This document shows positions 25,567 to 37,731 of a stretch of 64,000 nucleotides of DNA, in pieces. A program made the translations under genes and the position numbers. The DNA is taken from positions 2,542,001 through 2,606,000 of the forward strand of contig CP126202.1 in the NCBI GenBank assembly GCA_030272155.1, written 5' to 3'. The notes under the pieces are model-generated. The model had not been told where the DNA came from, did not search any database, and saw only the letters and a list, made by a program, of their open reading frames with translations. How positions within the stretch are numbered: position 1 is the stretch's first letter; each line of letters opens with the position of its first letter. This DNA comes from Tetradesmus obliquus. Its lineage: Eukaryota > Chlorophyta > Chlorophyceae > Sphaeropleales > Scenedesmaceae.

Positions 25567-27499
25567 TGGAGGAGCTTATGTCTGAAAGTGCTTAGAGACA
25601 ACGAAATAACGTTTTTGCAGCGATACTTTCTGCGCGTTGGCTAAAATGAGACGCCCACAAACCCTAAACTTGGTGCTTTGCTTGTCACGTGTGCTGGCTG
25701 CTTGGGTACGTGCCAGTTGCGAACGGGAGCATCCGAACCTGTCAACAGCCGTTTACAGTCATTGTTATTACTGCATGCTGCTCCCACTGCCTGCTTCAAC
25801 GTGCGTCATGTTAGTGGCAGGGTTAGTTGCGTCACTGACGCCTAGCATAACACGCGTGCATGGGACGTGGCGCATGTGACAAGCGCCATGCAGCACGTGA
25901 TGCTGACAGCGTCTGCTGGTGAGTAACATGTGCTTGGCCAGCAACTACTACCACAGGGTAACATATGACTCAACATGCAGGTTTACACTGTAAATGGCAT
26001 GTAATGGCATGTAAGGCATGTGCGTGTCGTCACCATGTCAAATGATGCAGCCACCCTCAAGCATTAGCACATGGTCGGCATGCGCAGACAAGGGAAATGC
26101 GCAAAATAAAACGCATATATTGTATATGCTTGTGCTTTATTTGTAGGGGCCTGCATCGCCAAGCTTACTGAAACTGCACAATGTATATGGATGTGCTGCA
26201 GCACGGCAGCTGCCTCGGAAGTGGCTTGGCTTACGCTCAGATCACCCCCCACAAAGCAGCTGGTGCAAGCTGAGCCACATCTGCTTCGACCAACCTTTGC
26301 CAAAAGACACAACTCCATACAACTACTAGTAAAGTATGTGAAACATATGCTGCTGCGGCCAGCCAGCTGGCAGCCAATGGATGACCTCGGACAGGCATAG
26401 CGCTGGCATCTGTGCACACACAACTTCTGCCAGAACCTTTGCAAACGTGGCATGTGTTAAGAAAGCACCCGCACAGCCCTCCGCAGGCAGGCCTGGTCAG
26501 GGCTTTGAGCCTTGCACAATGTAATGCCTGAGCAATGTGACTGCCAGTTTGCCAGGCTGGGGGATACAGCCCAGCTGCAACTTGCATTGAACGACAAAAC
26601 CTTGGGCATAAGTGTGCGACATGCAATGCCTGAACACCAAACGCCGGACATAACATCCAAGACACAGCCGCCTGACAGAAATCGAATCCTTGCTTAACAT
26701 AAAACGCAAGTGCTGTTAACATGCTGCAAACATATCTGTGCTTTGTTGCCACATGTGGCCTGCCAGGGAGGCAAAGCACACCATGGTTCATGCACCACAC
26801 AGTGTCGCCCAACGACTGGAGCCCTCTGCGTGCAATGTTGGTTCAAACAAGATCAGACTCTGATGATGATCATCGATCCGCCCATAGTTGCCATGCGCCC
26901 CAACCAGCTGCATATGGCTTCAAAACCATTACCACCACAAGCTCGCTGCACTGGATGCGCTGCTGCTGCTACTGCTGCCCCTGCCTCGCCCAAACATACC
27001 GCCAAGCATGCGCCGCTGTAGTACTGGGTTTGTTACCATGTGGCACCAGCTGACCCAACCCAACCTGACACACGTATGCGTGGTGTGTACAAGCTGAGTT
27101 GCGGGCCGTCCGCAGCTGATGATAGGAGCAAGGTACCCAAGGAAGCTATGCATGTTTGCTACTTGCAGCTCTGAACCTGACTAATCCAGCAATAGTTTGT
27201 TCCCGAAACGTTCTGAAGGCACGATGCCAACGTCCAGTGGCCCTCAAGTGCGTATGTCTGTCCCCAGCAGTTGTTGACCCCTATGCCCTCAGTGCATGAC
27301 CCAGGTGTGCGGACCAAGGAGCCCCCACACCTCACCCACCATGCTGTACAGAGCGCACAAGTGCACCGTCGCGTGTGTGCGCATGCCTTGAAGCAGTCAC
27401 ATGATGCCGCAGCTGGCATGCCCTCCTGCGTTGTGCTCTGCAGCAGCGCTTCAGCCTGCTGAGGTAAGCACAGCTGCTGCCAGGGAGGCGGCAGCTGCG
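25567..27499. other. Intergenic, 1.9 kb, no gene recognised
   Basis: This holds the promoter of the oxidoreductase and the 3' flank of the membrane protein, both leftward. A 191-codon minus-strand frame (26237-26812) has no domain-like sequence. No repeats stand out. Confidence 0.4.
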
Positions 27500-29038
27500 C
27501 TAGTAGAGGCCCATTGCCAGGCCGCTGACTGGCAGGCCAACGCTGGGGCCTGGGCTGCGGGGCTCTGGTCCCATGATGCCGGACACCTGCAGCACGCAGT
27601 GAAAGAAAACAAGCAAGGAGCACGGCAGGCAGGTGTGCAGGTCGGCAGCGGAACCGTAGGTCAGCCATTGAGCAGTAGCAGCGCAATTAGGGAAGGAACA
27701 AGAAGTTTGAGCTGCAACACACAATGTATAGTGCTCAGATTTGCTCACACTTCCTAAGGCAAGGGCAGCTTCAGTTGACAGGTGAAGGCCAGATCATGCA
27801 ACACATACAGTGTGGATGCATTCCTGCAAGCAGCGCTGTCATGATCCTGCAAGGCCAGCTGCAGCAGCTGCCTGTGCGCACCTTGGTAGGCAAGGAGCCA
27901 AGAGAAAGCGGGGTCAAGTGCGCGCCCCTGTGCTGGGGCACTGGGCTGTAGCGCAAAGGGAAAGGGTTGTCTGCAGTGAAGCCACCTGCAGGAAAGCGTG
28001 CAAACCATGTAGATAGAGCCGGTCAAACCTTGGTCAAACCTTGACCCAGCGGGGATGCAAGGTGTTCAAACAAAGGGAAATCAGTGTGCCCTTGCATGGT
28101 GAAGGATCCCTGAGACGTCAGTGATTACATTGTTGGGGATCTGCAAACATACTAGTTGTCATACATACTGTCCTCCTCTCTCTAAGACGTGATTTGCTTT
28201 CATGTGTGCACAAGTGTGCTTACAACATTACGGCTTGAAGCTGGCTGTGTGCTTGACGGCCTGTGCTGTTTCACTACACCCTGCACATGCTGCTAAAAAC
28301 TACTTGGCACTTACATGCTGGCACTGCAGATGGAGGCACAAAAATGCTCGAGGGTGGGGGCGCTGGGCTGCTGGCCAGCACCCGCTGCATCTGGTTGGGG
28401 GTGGGGCCCCTTGCAGGAAGCGGACGCTCCTGCGGCAGATCCCGCAACTGCTGGAATGGCTCTTGCTGGTCATGCAGCGGCAGCGCCTGCAACTCCAGAG
28501 ATGAGTCCATGCAGAGGATGGTCGGCGCTACAGCCGCTGTGCTGCCTTGCGGAGGCTTGGCTGCTGCTGAAGTGTCTGCATCTGCAGCTGCTATGAAGCT
28601 CATTGATGGCATGGGGTAACCGTAGACGGGCCGTTGGTAGTGCTTCTTGCAGCTGCTGCATACGAACGGCAGCCAGCTGATAGGGAAGGCGGTGCACAGC
28701 AGCGCTCCAAAGCAGCACCAGCCCAGCTTGTTGAGCTGGCAGCCTCCTGCCTGCTTGGGTGAAGGATTTCAAGGCATAATAACAGGTATGAATGCATCAA
28801 TCGTGAGCCAATGAACACGGCAATCACAGAGCCCGTACTGCAGCAGTACTGTTGCTGTGCTGCTGCGAGCGGTGCTGCTTGCTACACCCATTGACCAGTA
28901 GTTCCCTGAGCGCAATGAAACACTTACCGCCTCTACTTCATAGCGTATCAGCACCTCGCCCGGCTGCTGCGGGTGCAGGCTGGCCTTCATTAGCACACCC
29001 GGCAAAGGACTGTCGACGCACTTCACCACCTTCCCCAT
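27500..29038 (-). CDS. Cys-rich single-span membrane protein, Pro-rich tail
   Basis: I do not recognise the family by name. Four exons join in frame: 28928-29038, 28315-28750, 27882-27985 and 27500-27586, giving 245 residues. The start at 29038 gives MGKVVKCVDSPLPGVLMKAS and a short cytosolic-looking domain. Residues ~38-82 then carry AGGCQLNKLGWCCFGALLCT and AFPISWLPFVCSSCKKHY, a hydrophobic segment flanked by Cys pairs (C41, C49, C50, C56, C68, C71) and followed by QRPVYGYP. That layout recalls LITAF/BRI3-type membrane-associated zinc domains, by inference only. The remainder is low-complexity Ala/Pro/Ser sequence ending GLPVSGLAMGLY. The junctions (TGTAAGT donor, CTGCAG acceptors) are good and phases agree. 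No echo copies were noticed. Confidence 0.72.
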
Positions 29039-29477
29039 CTTGAGACAATGTTGCAAGTAACTCAAAGTATATCATTCCATATTGACCCTAAGCGCCTGCA
29101 GAGCCGAAAGCAGGAGGGACTGAGCGCTCTAATGCAAGTCAGACAACACCTGTGTGCAAACGCCTCAAAACAGGCCTGTAAACAAAACTTCAGTACATCA
29201 ATAAAACTAATCCAATGTATGGCTTAGCCTCGCTCTGCCTGCTTCAATGGCCATGTGACGGTCACATGTGGGCACTGAAACATTTTGCACGCGGCATCTG
29301 CTTTTCAGCGCTGTGTCTTGTTAGTCTTTAAATTTAATGATTGTTTTTTACTATAGATTATGTTACTTCGTCCTTTGGCTTTTAATTGCTTGTCGCAGAG
29401 TGAAACATGCGATGCAGCTCATAAAGACAGCAGATGACACAGCTTATGACTTCGAGAATTACTGGCGCCTATCACCA

Positions 29478-30400
29478 TAAATTAGGGAGTCTTCCACTCC
29501 GTATCCTGGACGATTGTTTCCTTGCTTGTGTGCGAGGCACGCGCCATTTCGCATGCACGCATGGGTGCAAGCTTGACTTAACTTAAGTGCTGAGCTACTG
29601 CAGCTGTCACAGTTGTTGCCTGGTATGAAGCCATCCGGCCACCCTCCCACCCCTCCCAGCCCTTACGAGGCGCTTCATTACCTTTTATACATTGAGCAGT
29701 ATCTTTTCGTGACGCGCTATGTGGAAACACCTGCCTGCAAATTCTGGCAAAGTCAAAACCCACAACCCAAAACACCAGAAGCCATTGAACCTGGCGATGA
29801 GGTAGAACTGGACGTCGTTATTTGCACAACTGCAGAATGACAATGCTGGATAACTTACGAGGCAGCGTCTTTGCCCTGATACGACGTATGCAGAGACTGT
29901 TACTGCTCCACGACGCTCTCCAATGCCTGCGCCTCGCGCGCTCAAAGTTCAGCTAAATTAGGGAGTCTCGACTCCGTATCCCGGACGATCGTTTCTTTGC
30001 TTGTGTGCGAGGCACGCGCCATTTCGCGTGCACGCATGGGTGCAAGTACTTGCTGGTCTACTGTCACAGATGTTGCCTGGTATGAAGCCATCCGGCCACC
30101 CACCCACCCCTCCCAGCCCCTACGAGGCACTTCATCACCTGAATACATTGGGAAGTATCTTTTCGTGACGTGCTGTGGGGAAGCACCTGCCTGCAAAGTC
30201 TGGCAAAGTCAAAACCCACAACCCAAAACACCAGAAGCCATTGACCCTGGCGAAGAGGCAGAACTGGACGTCGAAATTTGCACGTTTGCTGAAGCAATTT
30301 ACTGAATAGTTTACGGGCAGCATGTTTTGCCTGATTTTACGTATACATAGACTGTTACTGCTCCACGACGCTCTCCAATGCCTGCGCCTCGCGCGCTCAA
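29478..30400. repeat. Two-copy tandem repeat, ~455-475 b unit
   Basis: Copy 1 is 29478-29953 and copy 2 is 29954 to about 30400. Matching landmarks are AAATTAGGGAGTCT (29478/29954), TTGCCTGGTATGAAGCCATC (about 29610/30073) and CTCCACGACGCTCTCCAATG (about 29905/30359). Both copies keep a short open frame on the plus strand containing FWQSQNPQPKTPEAI or VWQSQNPQPKTPEAI and ELDV. I cannot tell whether this frame is coding. The unit matches no transposon family I know. Confidence 0.85.
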
Positions 30401-30404
30401 ACTT

Positions 30405-30830
30405 CAGCTATAAAGGGGGACCACATCTCACATTGCAATGAATCCTCGCTTGCCGTCACAGCTTCATTGACTTCAGAGCAGTTTGAGTCGGAAGAGCCGG
30501 TGTAACACGAAAAATAACGCTGGCCGGAAGGCCACAGTCTCCGTCCTCATTCTATTCGTCCGGGTATAAAGGTGGGCCAGACTCTAACTTGCAACGAGTA
30601 TTTGCGTGCCGTCACAGCCTCTGAAACTTCAGAGCAAATTGAAACGGAAGAGCCGGTGTAACACTGTGCAGCTTCTTTGGAGGGGGTAAGGAAGGGGGTG
30701 GGAGACCAGGGTAAGAAGGGAGGTAGGGGGAAGGGGGGTGGTAGGGTGGGTGGGTGAAGGGTGGGTGAAGGGGGAATAACGCTGGCCGGAAGGCGACAGT
30801 CTCCGTCCTCATTCTATTCGTCCGGGTAAA
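30405..30830 (+). repeat. Duplicated TATA-like promoter module with G-rich insert
   Basis: CTATAAAGGGGGA at ~30409 and GTATAAAGGTGGG at ~30563 each precede TTGCCGTCACAGC-like sequence, GAAGAGCCGGTGTAACAC, AATAACGCTGGCCGGAAGG and GTCCTCATTCTATTCGTCCG. The units are ~155 b apart. The second is interrupted by ~105 b of G-rich DNA (about 30665-30773). It looks like a core promoter plus leader that has been duplicated, and no open frame follows directly. Confidence 0.6.
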
Positions 30831-31443
30831 GGCCTCACTCTGCAGGATAAACTTTTTGGCTGCTGCTAAATACCTACCGCTGTGGCCAATCATATAGATC
30901 TATTTGCGCAGCTGGCCCTGATCAACTTGCATTGAATGCAGATGTTCCTTTCAAAGCCCACAATTTGGGTGCCCAGGTCACAAGCTCAGCTGTGCTGCAA
31001 GTGAAAGCAAATTTTGGATTTGAGGGGCACTGCTTTGGTACAATCTTTTGACTGTAGAGGCTAAACCCACGCCACAGGCGCACAAGATTTGCACTTCTGG
31101 CACTGGGATTTTCCTGTTCTTTATGGTCACCATACAGTGTAGTGTCCAATGCTGGTTGGCAACACGGCTTCACCTACATCTGTCCGTGCAACGGTTTCAC
31201 GACACTGATGAACTATGCGTCCTTCTATGTGCGTTGATAGTAGCCAGCTGCGGCTATCGCTTGGCAAATCATGACCTGGTGAAGTTCAAACACTGCCAGA
31301 CCACAAACCCCGCCAGGTCAGCTGCGAGGTCCGCCCAGCCTTACAATGGCGGATCCATAGAATGCCACAATAAGCTCAATATTCATTTTATCACACTGAT
31401 GTGTGTTGTTTGAACTGCAGTAGCCCATCAGCCAAGCCAAGCG

Positions 31444-31592
31444 ATGCTGCCCTCGACGCAAATGAAGCAAGCACGGTTGTTCGAGCGTAATCATGCCTCA
31501 TTGCGCTGCATATCTGGTGAAGTCAGCAGAAAGGCTCGACTTACTACTCTGGCAGTACGCAGCTCACGGCAAACCCCAGCTATCAGCAGCAG

Positions 31593-31678
<86 letters not shown>

Positions 31679-33316
31679 ACAGTAGACGGCAGGCTCTGCT
31701 CGGTGCGTGTTTACGAGCTGCTGTTGTCATTGTCTTATGTCAACACGTTCGTCTCAACTTTCTTCAAGCTCTCAAGACAGCTGCATGAACAACAGAGCAA
31801 CAGCTCACAGACCTGCCAGAGCAAGCATACATTAGCAGGACATCGTCCTGCTTTCAGTGCTGGCAATGTTGCAGTCTAGCACTGCAACCAGGCTGTGCTG
31901 CCCATCAAGCTGTTATATTTGGCCTTTTGCACCCACCACTGTAACGCAGCTCTGTCACCTCCCACCAGGCACAATCTCACCGAGCAGGAGCAGCCCTGTG
32001 CAGAACCCTAACAGTGCCATTACCGCCCACACCAAAACCCCAACCCATGCCAAAACCCTGCACCCTCCCTGGACCTCACTTCACTGCAGCCCTCCTCAGC
32101 ACCTCACTTGCTTCTCAAGCAGCAGCAGCATCGGCCAAGCCAGCTCTGCTGGACCTGCCAGCTTGCAGGAAATTCAAACAGGCAGGACCAATCGGCTTTT
32201 GTGAACTAAAGCAGGGCAGCGGCGCCAGCCCTCTACCTGGGGACCTGATCATTGTTGACTACATAGCACGAGCTGTTGCAAACGACAATGAAGTTTACGA
32301 TGGCAGCAGGAACTTCAAATTCACAGTCGGGAACGGCGAGGTGGGTCAAGCACATGGAGAAGCAGTCACATGGCGTGCGGGAACAGCAGCAGCGTGGCAT
32401 TGGCAGCAGCATGCCCATGCTCCACAGCTGTGGTGTAGCCTGCTCAGCAGCAACCGTGCATTACATAAGAGAAAGCCGTTGTGTGAGCCTGGTTGCATGA
32501 TAATCTAGCAGTCCAATGGCGTGTGGGGATGGTAGCAGTGTGACTTCAGCCTGCTGGCCTATCACAGCTGCGGTGCAGCCTGTTCAGCACCGAATGTGCA
32601 ATTGTCCTGCATAGATCAGATTGTTGCGCTGGACTGGAGCAGGGCCAGGCGCATGAATGCTGATTGAGTTGATGATTGAAGTGCCACTGAAACAAGCGTA
32701 TGTCCCTTTGGTGTGCCTAAATTATCAATCACAATGCACACCAGGCATGGCGGTTGACTGCTACTTGGGCAGAAGCACGCCGTGCCTGTCAAGCTGCCAT
32801 ACCCCCGCAACAATGCATGCAAAGCAGCTTCATCACCATATGCACCTCCCTTGCCAATGCTGCTGCTGCTGCTGCCCCAGATGATCCCCGGCTCTAAGTT
32901 GTGCATCCTCAACATGTGCTCATGTCTGGCTGCCGCCACTGCCGCCGCCGCCGCTGCTGCTGCTGCTGCTGCCCCAGATGATCCCCGGCTTTGATTTCTG
33001 CATCCTCAACATGTGCTCCTGTCTGGCTGCCGCCACTGCCGCCGCCGCCGCTGCTGCTGCTGCTGCCCCAGATGATCCCCGGCTTTGATTTCTGCATCCT
33101 CAACATGTGCTCCTGTCTGGCTGCCCCCCCCCCCCCCCCCCCCCCCCGTTGCCGCCGCCGCTGCTGCTCCAGATGATCCCGGGCTTCGAGTTCTGCATCC
33201 TCAACGTGTGCTCATGCCTGGCTGCCGCCACTGCCGCCGCCGCCGCTGCTGCTGCTGCTGCCCCAGATGATCCCCGGCTTTGAGCTCGGCATCCTCAACA
33301 TGTGCTCATGTCTGGC

Positions 33317-33392
<76 letters not shown>

Positions 33393-33612
33393 GTCCCAGA
33401 TGATCCCCGGCTTTGAGCTCGGCATCCTCGGCAGCGAAGAGGGCTCGCTGCCACCCATCAAAGAGGGAGGCAGCCGCACACTGCTAATCCCACCTGAGCT
33501 GGCGTATGGGGCACTGGGTGACGGCTGCCTGTTTGGCCGCGCAGACAGCTGCAGGATCCCTCCAAACTCGGCTGTTGAGATCACCTTCCAGTACAGGGGG
33601 CTGGGGTACTGA
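31444..33612 (+). CDS. FKBP-type peptidyl-prolyl isomerase, thylakoid lumen
   Basis: FKBPs speed proline isomerisation and act as folding helpers. Three exons close in frame to 240 residues: 31444-31702, 32090-32340 and 33400-33612. The N-terminus is an Arg/Ser-rich transit peptide followed by a ~25-residue Ser run. Then SRRQALLALLSTSLASQAAA, spanning the exon 1-2 junction, gives a twin-arginine, a hydrophobic stretch and AxA (cleavage after ~A102), a classic Tat lumen signal. The mature part holds GDLIIVDYIAR, MIPGFELGILG, EGGSRTLLIPPELAYGALG and IPPNSAVEITFQY, an FKBP domain with a short insert (CLFGRADSCR). Five copies of the exon 3 start precede it, and two of its end follow the stop. A start at another frame would lose the signal. 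Confidence 0.92.
32881..33300 (+). repeat. Echo array of FKBP exon 3 start, five copies
   Basis: The first 30 b of exon 3 (33400-33429, ATGATCCCCGGCTTTGAGCT...) recur after a CAG at 32881, 32978, 33072, 33173 and 33267, spaced 97, 94, 101 and 94 b. By eye the nearest copy is identical to the exon over 30 b, the next three differ at about 4, 3 and 3 positions, and the farthest at about 5. Each is preceded by CTG-rich DNA and an acceptor-like CAG. Confidence 0.95.
33124..33147. repeat. Poly-C run of 24
   Basis: This is an uninterrupted C tract inside the FKBP echo array, replacing part of the GCCGCC-rich spacer seen in the other units. It may be partly a sequencing or assembly artefact. Confidence 0.85.
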
Positions 33613-34871
33613 TCCATACCAATCAAGATGTTGCCAGGACCCACATGGGTGATGGCTGCTTGTTCGGCCGCGCAGACAGTTGCCGGATCCCACCCAACTC
33701 GGCTGTTGAGATCACTTTCCAGTACAGGGGCCTCGGGTACTAGAGGCCTGGGGTTTTGGGCGCGCAGACAGCTGCAGGATCCCGCCAAATTCGGCTGTTG
33801 AGATCGCCTTTCAGCAGAGCGTGTTGATCTATAACAGCATAAAGTAGGTAACAGCTCCTCAACGGTCTTCACAAGCTGGCTCAGCATGAATTCACCGACT
33901 TCTGACAGCACATTCAGCACTAGACGAACCCACAATAGTGACGCCGGCCACAACCAACAAAACACCCAAGAAGGGCAGTACGAAGCAAGCACGAACATAT
34001 TTGCAATACTTCGTATTACTTCGTAAGTCATGTCAAGCGCAGCCATTTTCCGCAATTGCTGACCCCCTGCCTGGCAAACCCTCAGGGTTGTGCACTCAAT
34101 AATGATTAGGCAAGCACCGCTGTCATCATCTTGTCACACACCAAGCCATAGCAATGGTTACAATTGAAAACAATGACGTGGATGCAACACCCAAGAAAAG
34201 CCAACAAGTTGTACAATGCTGCACCATGCCAATGCCTCCACAAGCGTTGATGGCACTGCTCATCAAGCCTCTTCATGCTTCTACCAACGCCTTCCACCAA
34301 TCTGCGCCACCAACGTGCACAGCAATCACCAAACACCACGGATCATCAGGCTCCCCTCGCACTGCCGCCAAAGCCTGCTGCCCTCTTACCCACACCCTCC
34401 TCAACCTCCAGGTCAAATAAAGCAAAAGAAAACCAGCGGCAGCACCAGGCACATGAAACACTGGCTGCTCAGTTCCCCTCAGGCTGCCACCAAAACACCC
34501 TGGCTGCTGCCACGCTCACCCTACAATAACCTGTTCCTGCCAACCTGCACAACTGCGCCTACAACACCTCACACAAAGCACCCACTGTCTAGTTCACTGG
34601 GCTGCTCAAGCCTCCCTTGCGCTGCCGCCAAAGCCTGCGGCCCTCATGCCCACACCCTCCTCAGAGTTTTCAAGTACCCCAAATTCAACATGCACTCAAG
34701 CCCGTCCAACGGCAGCCTGTGCTGCCAACCTGCACAACCCCACACCATGCAACTCACAAGCTAGAGTGCTCGTCGCAGCCTTCTTCAAACTTTTGTAATG
34801 TCCACCAATGCCAAATTGAGACGTGCACCTCAGCTCAACTTGCACAACAGCGCACCAATCAATTTGGCTCA
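33613..34871. other. Convergent 3' flanks of FKBP and phosphatase with echo copies
   Basis: The end of FKBP exon 3 (GGCTGCCTGTTTGGCCGCGC through the stop) is repeated after the stop at about 33649-33742, still ending in TAC-TAG, and again partly at 33757-33812. From the other side, the last exon end of the phosphatase is copied at about 34350-34421 and 34605-34670. No gene is seen between. Confidence 0.8.
34350..34670 (-). repeat. Echo copies of the phosphatase last exon end
   Basis: The coding end at 34876-34945 (plus strand CTCGCGCTGCCGCCAAAGCC, then CCACCCCCTCCTCAGCCTCC) recurs beyond the stop at about 34608-34668 and 34354-34421, at ~260 b spacing. The copies lie outside the open frame. 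Confidence 0.85.
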
Positions 34872-35481
34872 TCACGCCTCCCTCGCGCTGCCGCCAAAGC
34901 CTGCTGCCCTCATGCCCACCCCCTCCTCAGCCTCCAGGTCAAACAGCGCAGCGCTGTCATTCCAAACCAGCATTGAAAGCTTGCCTGTCACCACCCTCGC
35001 GCCATACATTGCTGCATTGGCTGCTGCTGTTGCTGCTGCTGGCGAGGCTAGTTCTTTCGTCACGCCATGCTCATCCTGCTGCTTCTTCTGCTGCTGCTGC
35101 TGCTGCTGCTGCTCGTGCACGCGATGCATCAAGCCCTTCTGCTGTGCACCTGCTACCTCTTCTAGCCCGTCCATATCAGCACCATCATCGTCAAACACTT
35201 CACAATATACATCACCAATGCAGGCCCCCTCGCTCACATCACCCATACAGTAGCAGCAGCCGCAGCAGCTACTGCTGCAGCAGCCGCTGCCCTGGCTAGC
35301 TGTGCTGCTGAACAGCAGACCCAGCCCTGCCCTGAGTTGCTGCACATCATCTTGATGATGGTAGTTTTCAACATCAAAAGCTGCTGCTGTCGCTGCCTTT
35401 GGAGTGTACTCCAGGTCATCAGCACTGCCAGGGGACCCTGCTGCTGAGCTGTGCATGCTGCTGTGCATCATGACGTCATCA

Positions 35482-35539
<58 letters not shown>

Positions 35540-37672
35540 CTCTGCTGCGCTGGTCCTGAGAGTCCTGGCAGCTGCCAGGCTGGTCCTGATAGCCATTGCG
35601 GAAGTCCTGACAGGTATCAGGCTGGGCCTGAGAGTCATTGCATAAGTCCTGACAGCTGTCAGGCTGGGCAGCATCCAGCTCAGCAAGCACCACGCTGATG
35701 CTGCAGTTGCTGACTTTGCCATGCGCCTCATAGCCACGCGCTGCGCGGTGTGTGGCATGCAGCGCACCCCCGTGGCTGATCACAAGCACTCGCTCGCCTG
35801 CGCAGGTTGCGGCGGCAGCAGCAGCAGCAGAAGGCAGCAGGCACAGGCAGCGTTGTGGGACAAAACACCAACATCCAAGCTCGCGCCAGTGCTGCTGTGT
35901 GGCGCACCACAAACAGGCGCTATAGAAAGAGACGATGAGCCCGCCAGCGCCGTCCTCTTAACCATCTCCTCTTCCACAACCTGAAATGTAAACTCTCCCT
36001 TCACAACCTAGTTGCAGTCAACATATGCGTTTGCACACTTCACCTCACAGCCGCTGTGGTGCTGCGCTGCAAAGCTTAGCAGCGTTTGGGCCACCCTTTC
36101 CCTCAGTTGGTATGCCGCAGCGTGTAGTTGGTCGCAGCAGAAGGAGTGGACTGCAAGCTGGCAGCAGTTCTTCAGCAGCTGGCCCCTTGCCAGACCCAGC
36201 AGACAGTGCCTTCCCAGGGCAGCAGACCCTTGGTTGATATGCCGCAGCTGGCTACACAGCACCCACCCTCCCACTCCACACCACACAGCAAGCCCACCTT
36301 GGTGCTGCGCTGCGATCTCCAGAAGCGTTTGTGTTAGGAGCTGCTTCAAATCATCCAAACTCATCCCATCAACGCAACCCCAGGGATGCGGCCCTCTGCT
36401 TCACCACCCTAATTGCAAGTTATTTCAAGTAAGATATCTCAAACCTGATTCCCGCACCCACCTTGGTGCTGAACTGCAATCTCCAGCAGCGTTTGTGTTA
36501 GGCGCTGCTTCAGCTCATCCAAGCTCTCGCCACCGCCAGGGATGCGGCTGGCATGGTCGCCGCTCTGCAGCGCTGCCCACGCCTCTGGTTGCACGCTTGG
36601 CGCCTCTTTGTTGGCGAGTCCTTGCAGCAGGCCGATGTGGCGCTCTCGCAGGCCTGGGTGCTGCTGCACCTGCGCATTTTGTACACTTTGTCCATGTTAG
36701 GGGATGTTGTACACAGCACAAGCTGAGAAGGTGCAGCAACCCTACATGGCGCTCAAACGAGCCTCAATGCTTGCTTGCAACTGCAAGGACAGCAGGAGAC
36801 GCAAGTTTGCCAGGTCAGCATGTGTGCAAAGCAAGCATGTGTGGGATCCTGCAGCAGGCTGATGTGGCGCTCTCGCAGGCCTGAATGCTGCTGCACCTGC
36901 AGGACCAGTGTGAAATCAGCAAATGCACAATTGCCAGGTCAGCATGTGTACACAGCAGGTGCTTCTTTGTTTGTTTGGTGAGGCCCTGCAGCAGGCCGAT
37001 GTGACGCTCTCGCAGGCCTGGGTGCTGCTGCACCTGCAAGGCCAGCACACACGCAACCGCGAGGTCAGCATGCGTGCACAGCAGGCGCAAAAAAAAGTGA
37101 AGCCGCGCTCTTTGGCGCTCGTGCACGCCAGGGTGCTGCTGCACCTGCAAAGCCAGCGTAGGCCAGCATGGTGTGTGCGTTGTGCCTGTGAACAGTGCCA
37201 GGCCAGCATGTGTACAAAGCACGTGCTTAGAAGGTGAAGCAGCCCGATGTGGCGCCCGCGCAGGCCAGGTGCTGCTGCACCTGCAAGGCCAGCATATTGC
37301 GTGCAATTGCCAGGTCAGCATGTCATAAAATACTGTACAGTACAAAGCACGTGCAGAGACGATGAAGCAGCCCAATGTGGCGCTCACGCAGAACTGGGCG
37401 CTCCTGCACCTGCCATGACAGTTCATGTGTGTTTGCGACATCAGATGATGCGAAGCATTGCCTAGTCAGCATGTGCGTGAAGGGAGGGTAACAAACCTGC
37501 AGTAAGAAGCGGCAGAGGGTGCACACAGCACAACCAGAGGAAGCGCAGCAGGAGGTGTCCTGCTCTCAGCTGCAGCCAGTATGGTGCTGCCAGGATCTGC
37601 GCTGTCGGGTTTATGTGTGCTACACCAGAGCTGGCACACACTCGCAGCTACACCAGCGTCAGCAGCCGAGGT

Positions 37673-37731
<59 letters not shown>

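Larger units (their letters stand above)
29039..31443. other. Intergenic 2.4 kb with tandem duplications, divergent promoters
   Basis: This lies between the divergent starts of the membrane protein and FKBP genes. It holds an AT-richer stretch (29280-29450), a ~470 b tandem duplication (29478-30400), a duplicated TATA-like module (30405-30830) and a G-rich insert. From 30840 to 31443 I see only unique sequence with no supported gene. Confidence 0.55.

Noticed and set aside
26237-26812. Open frame of 191 codons on the minus strand
   Set aside because: Many Cys and His without pattern; no similarity to any family I know and no matching exon nearby.
27159-27686. Open frame of 175 codons overlapping the last exon of the membrane protein
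   Set aside because: A different frame of the same strand, 27500-27586, gives the exon that closes the gene in phase.
29478-30830. Retroelement long terminal repeats
   Set aside because: The units are directly tandem with no internal coding region between them, and I saw no terminal TG..CA borders, primer site or polymerase-like sequence.
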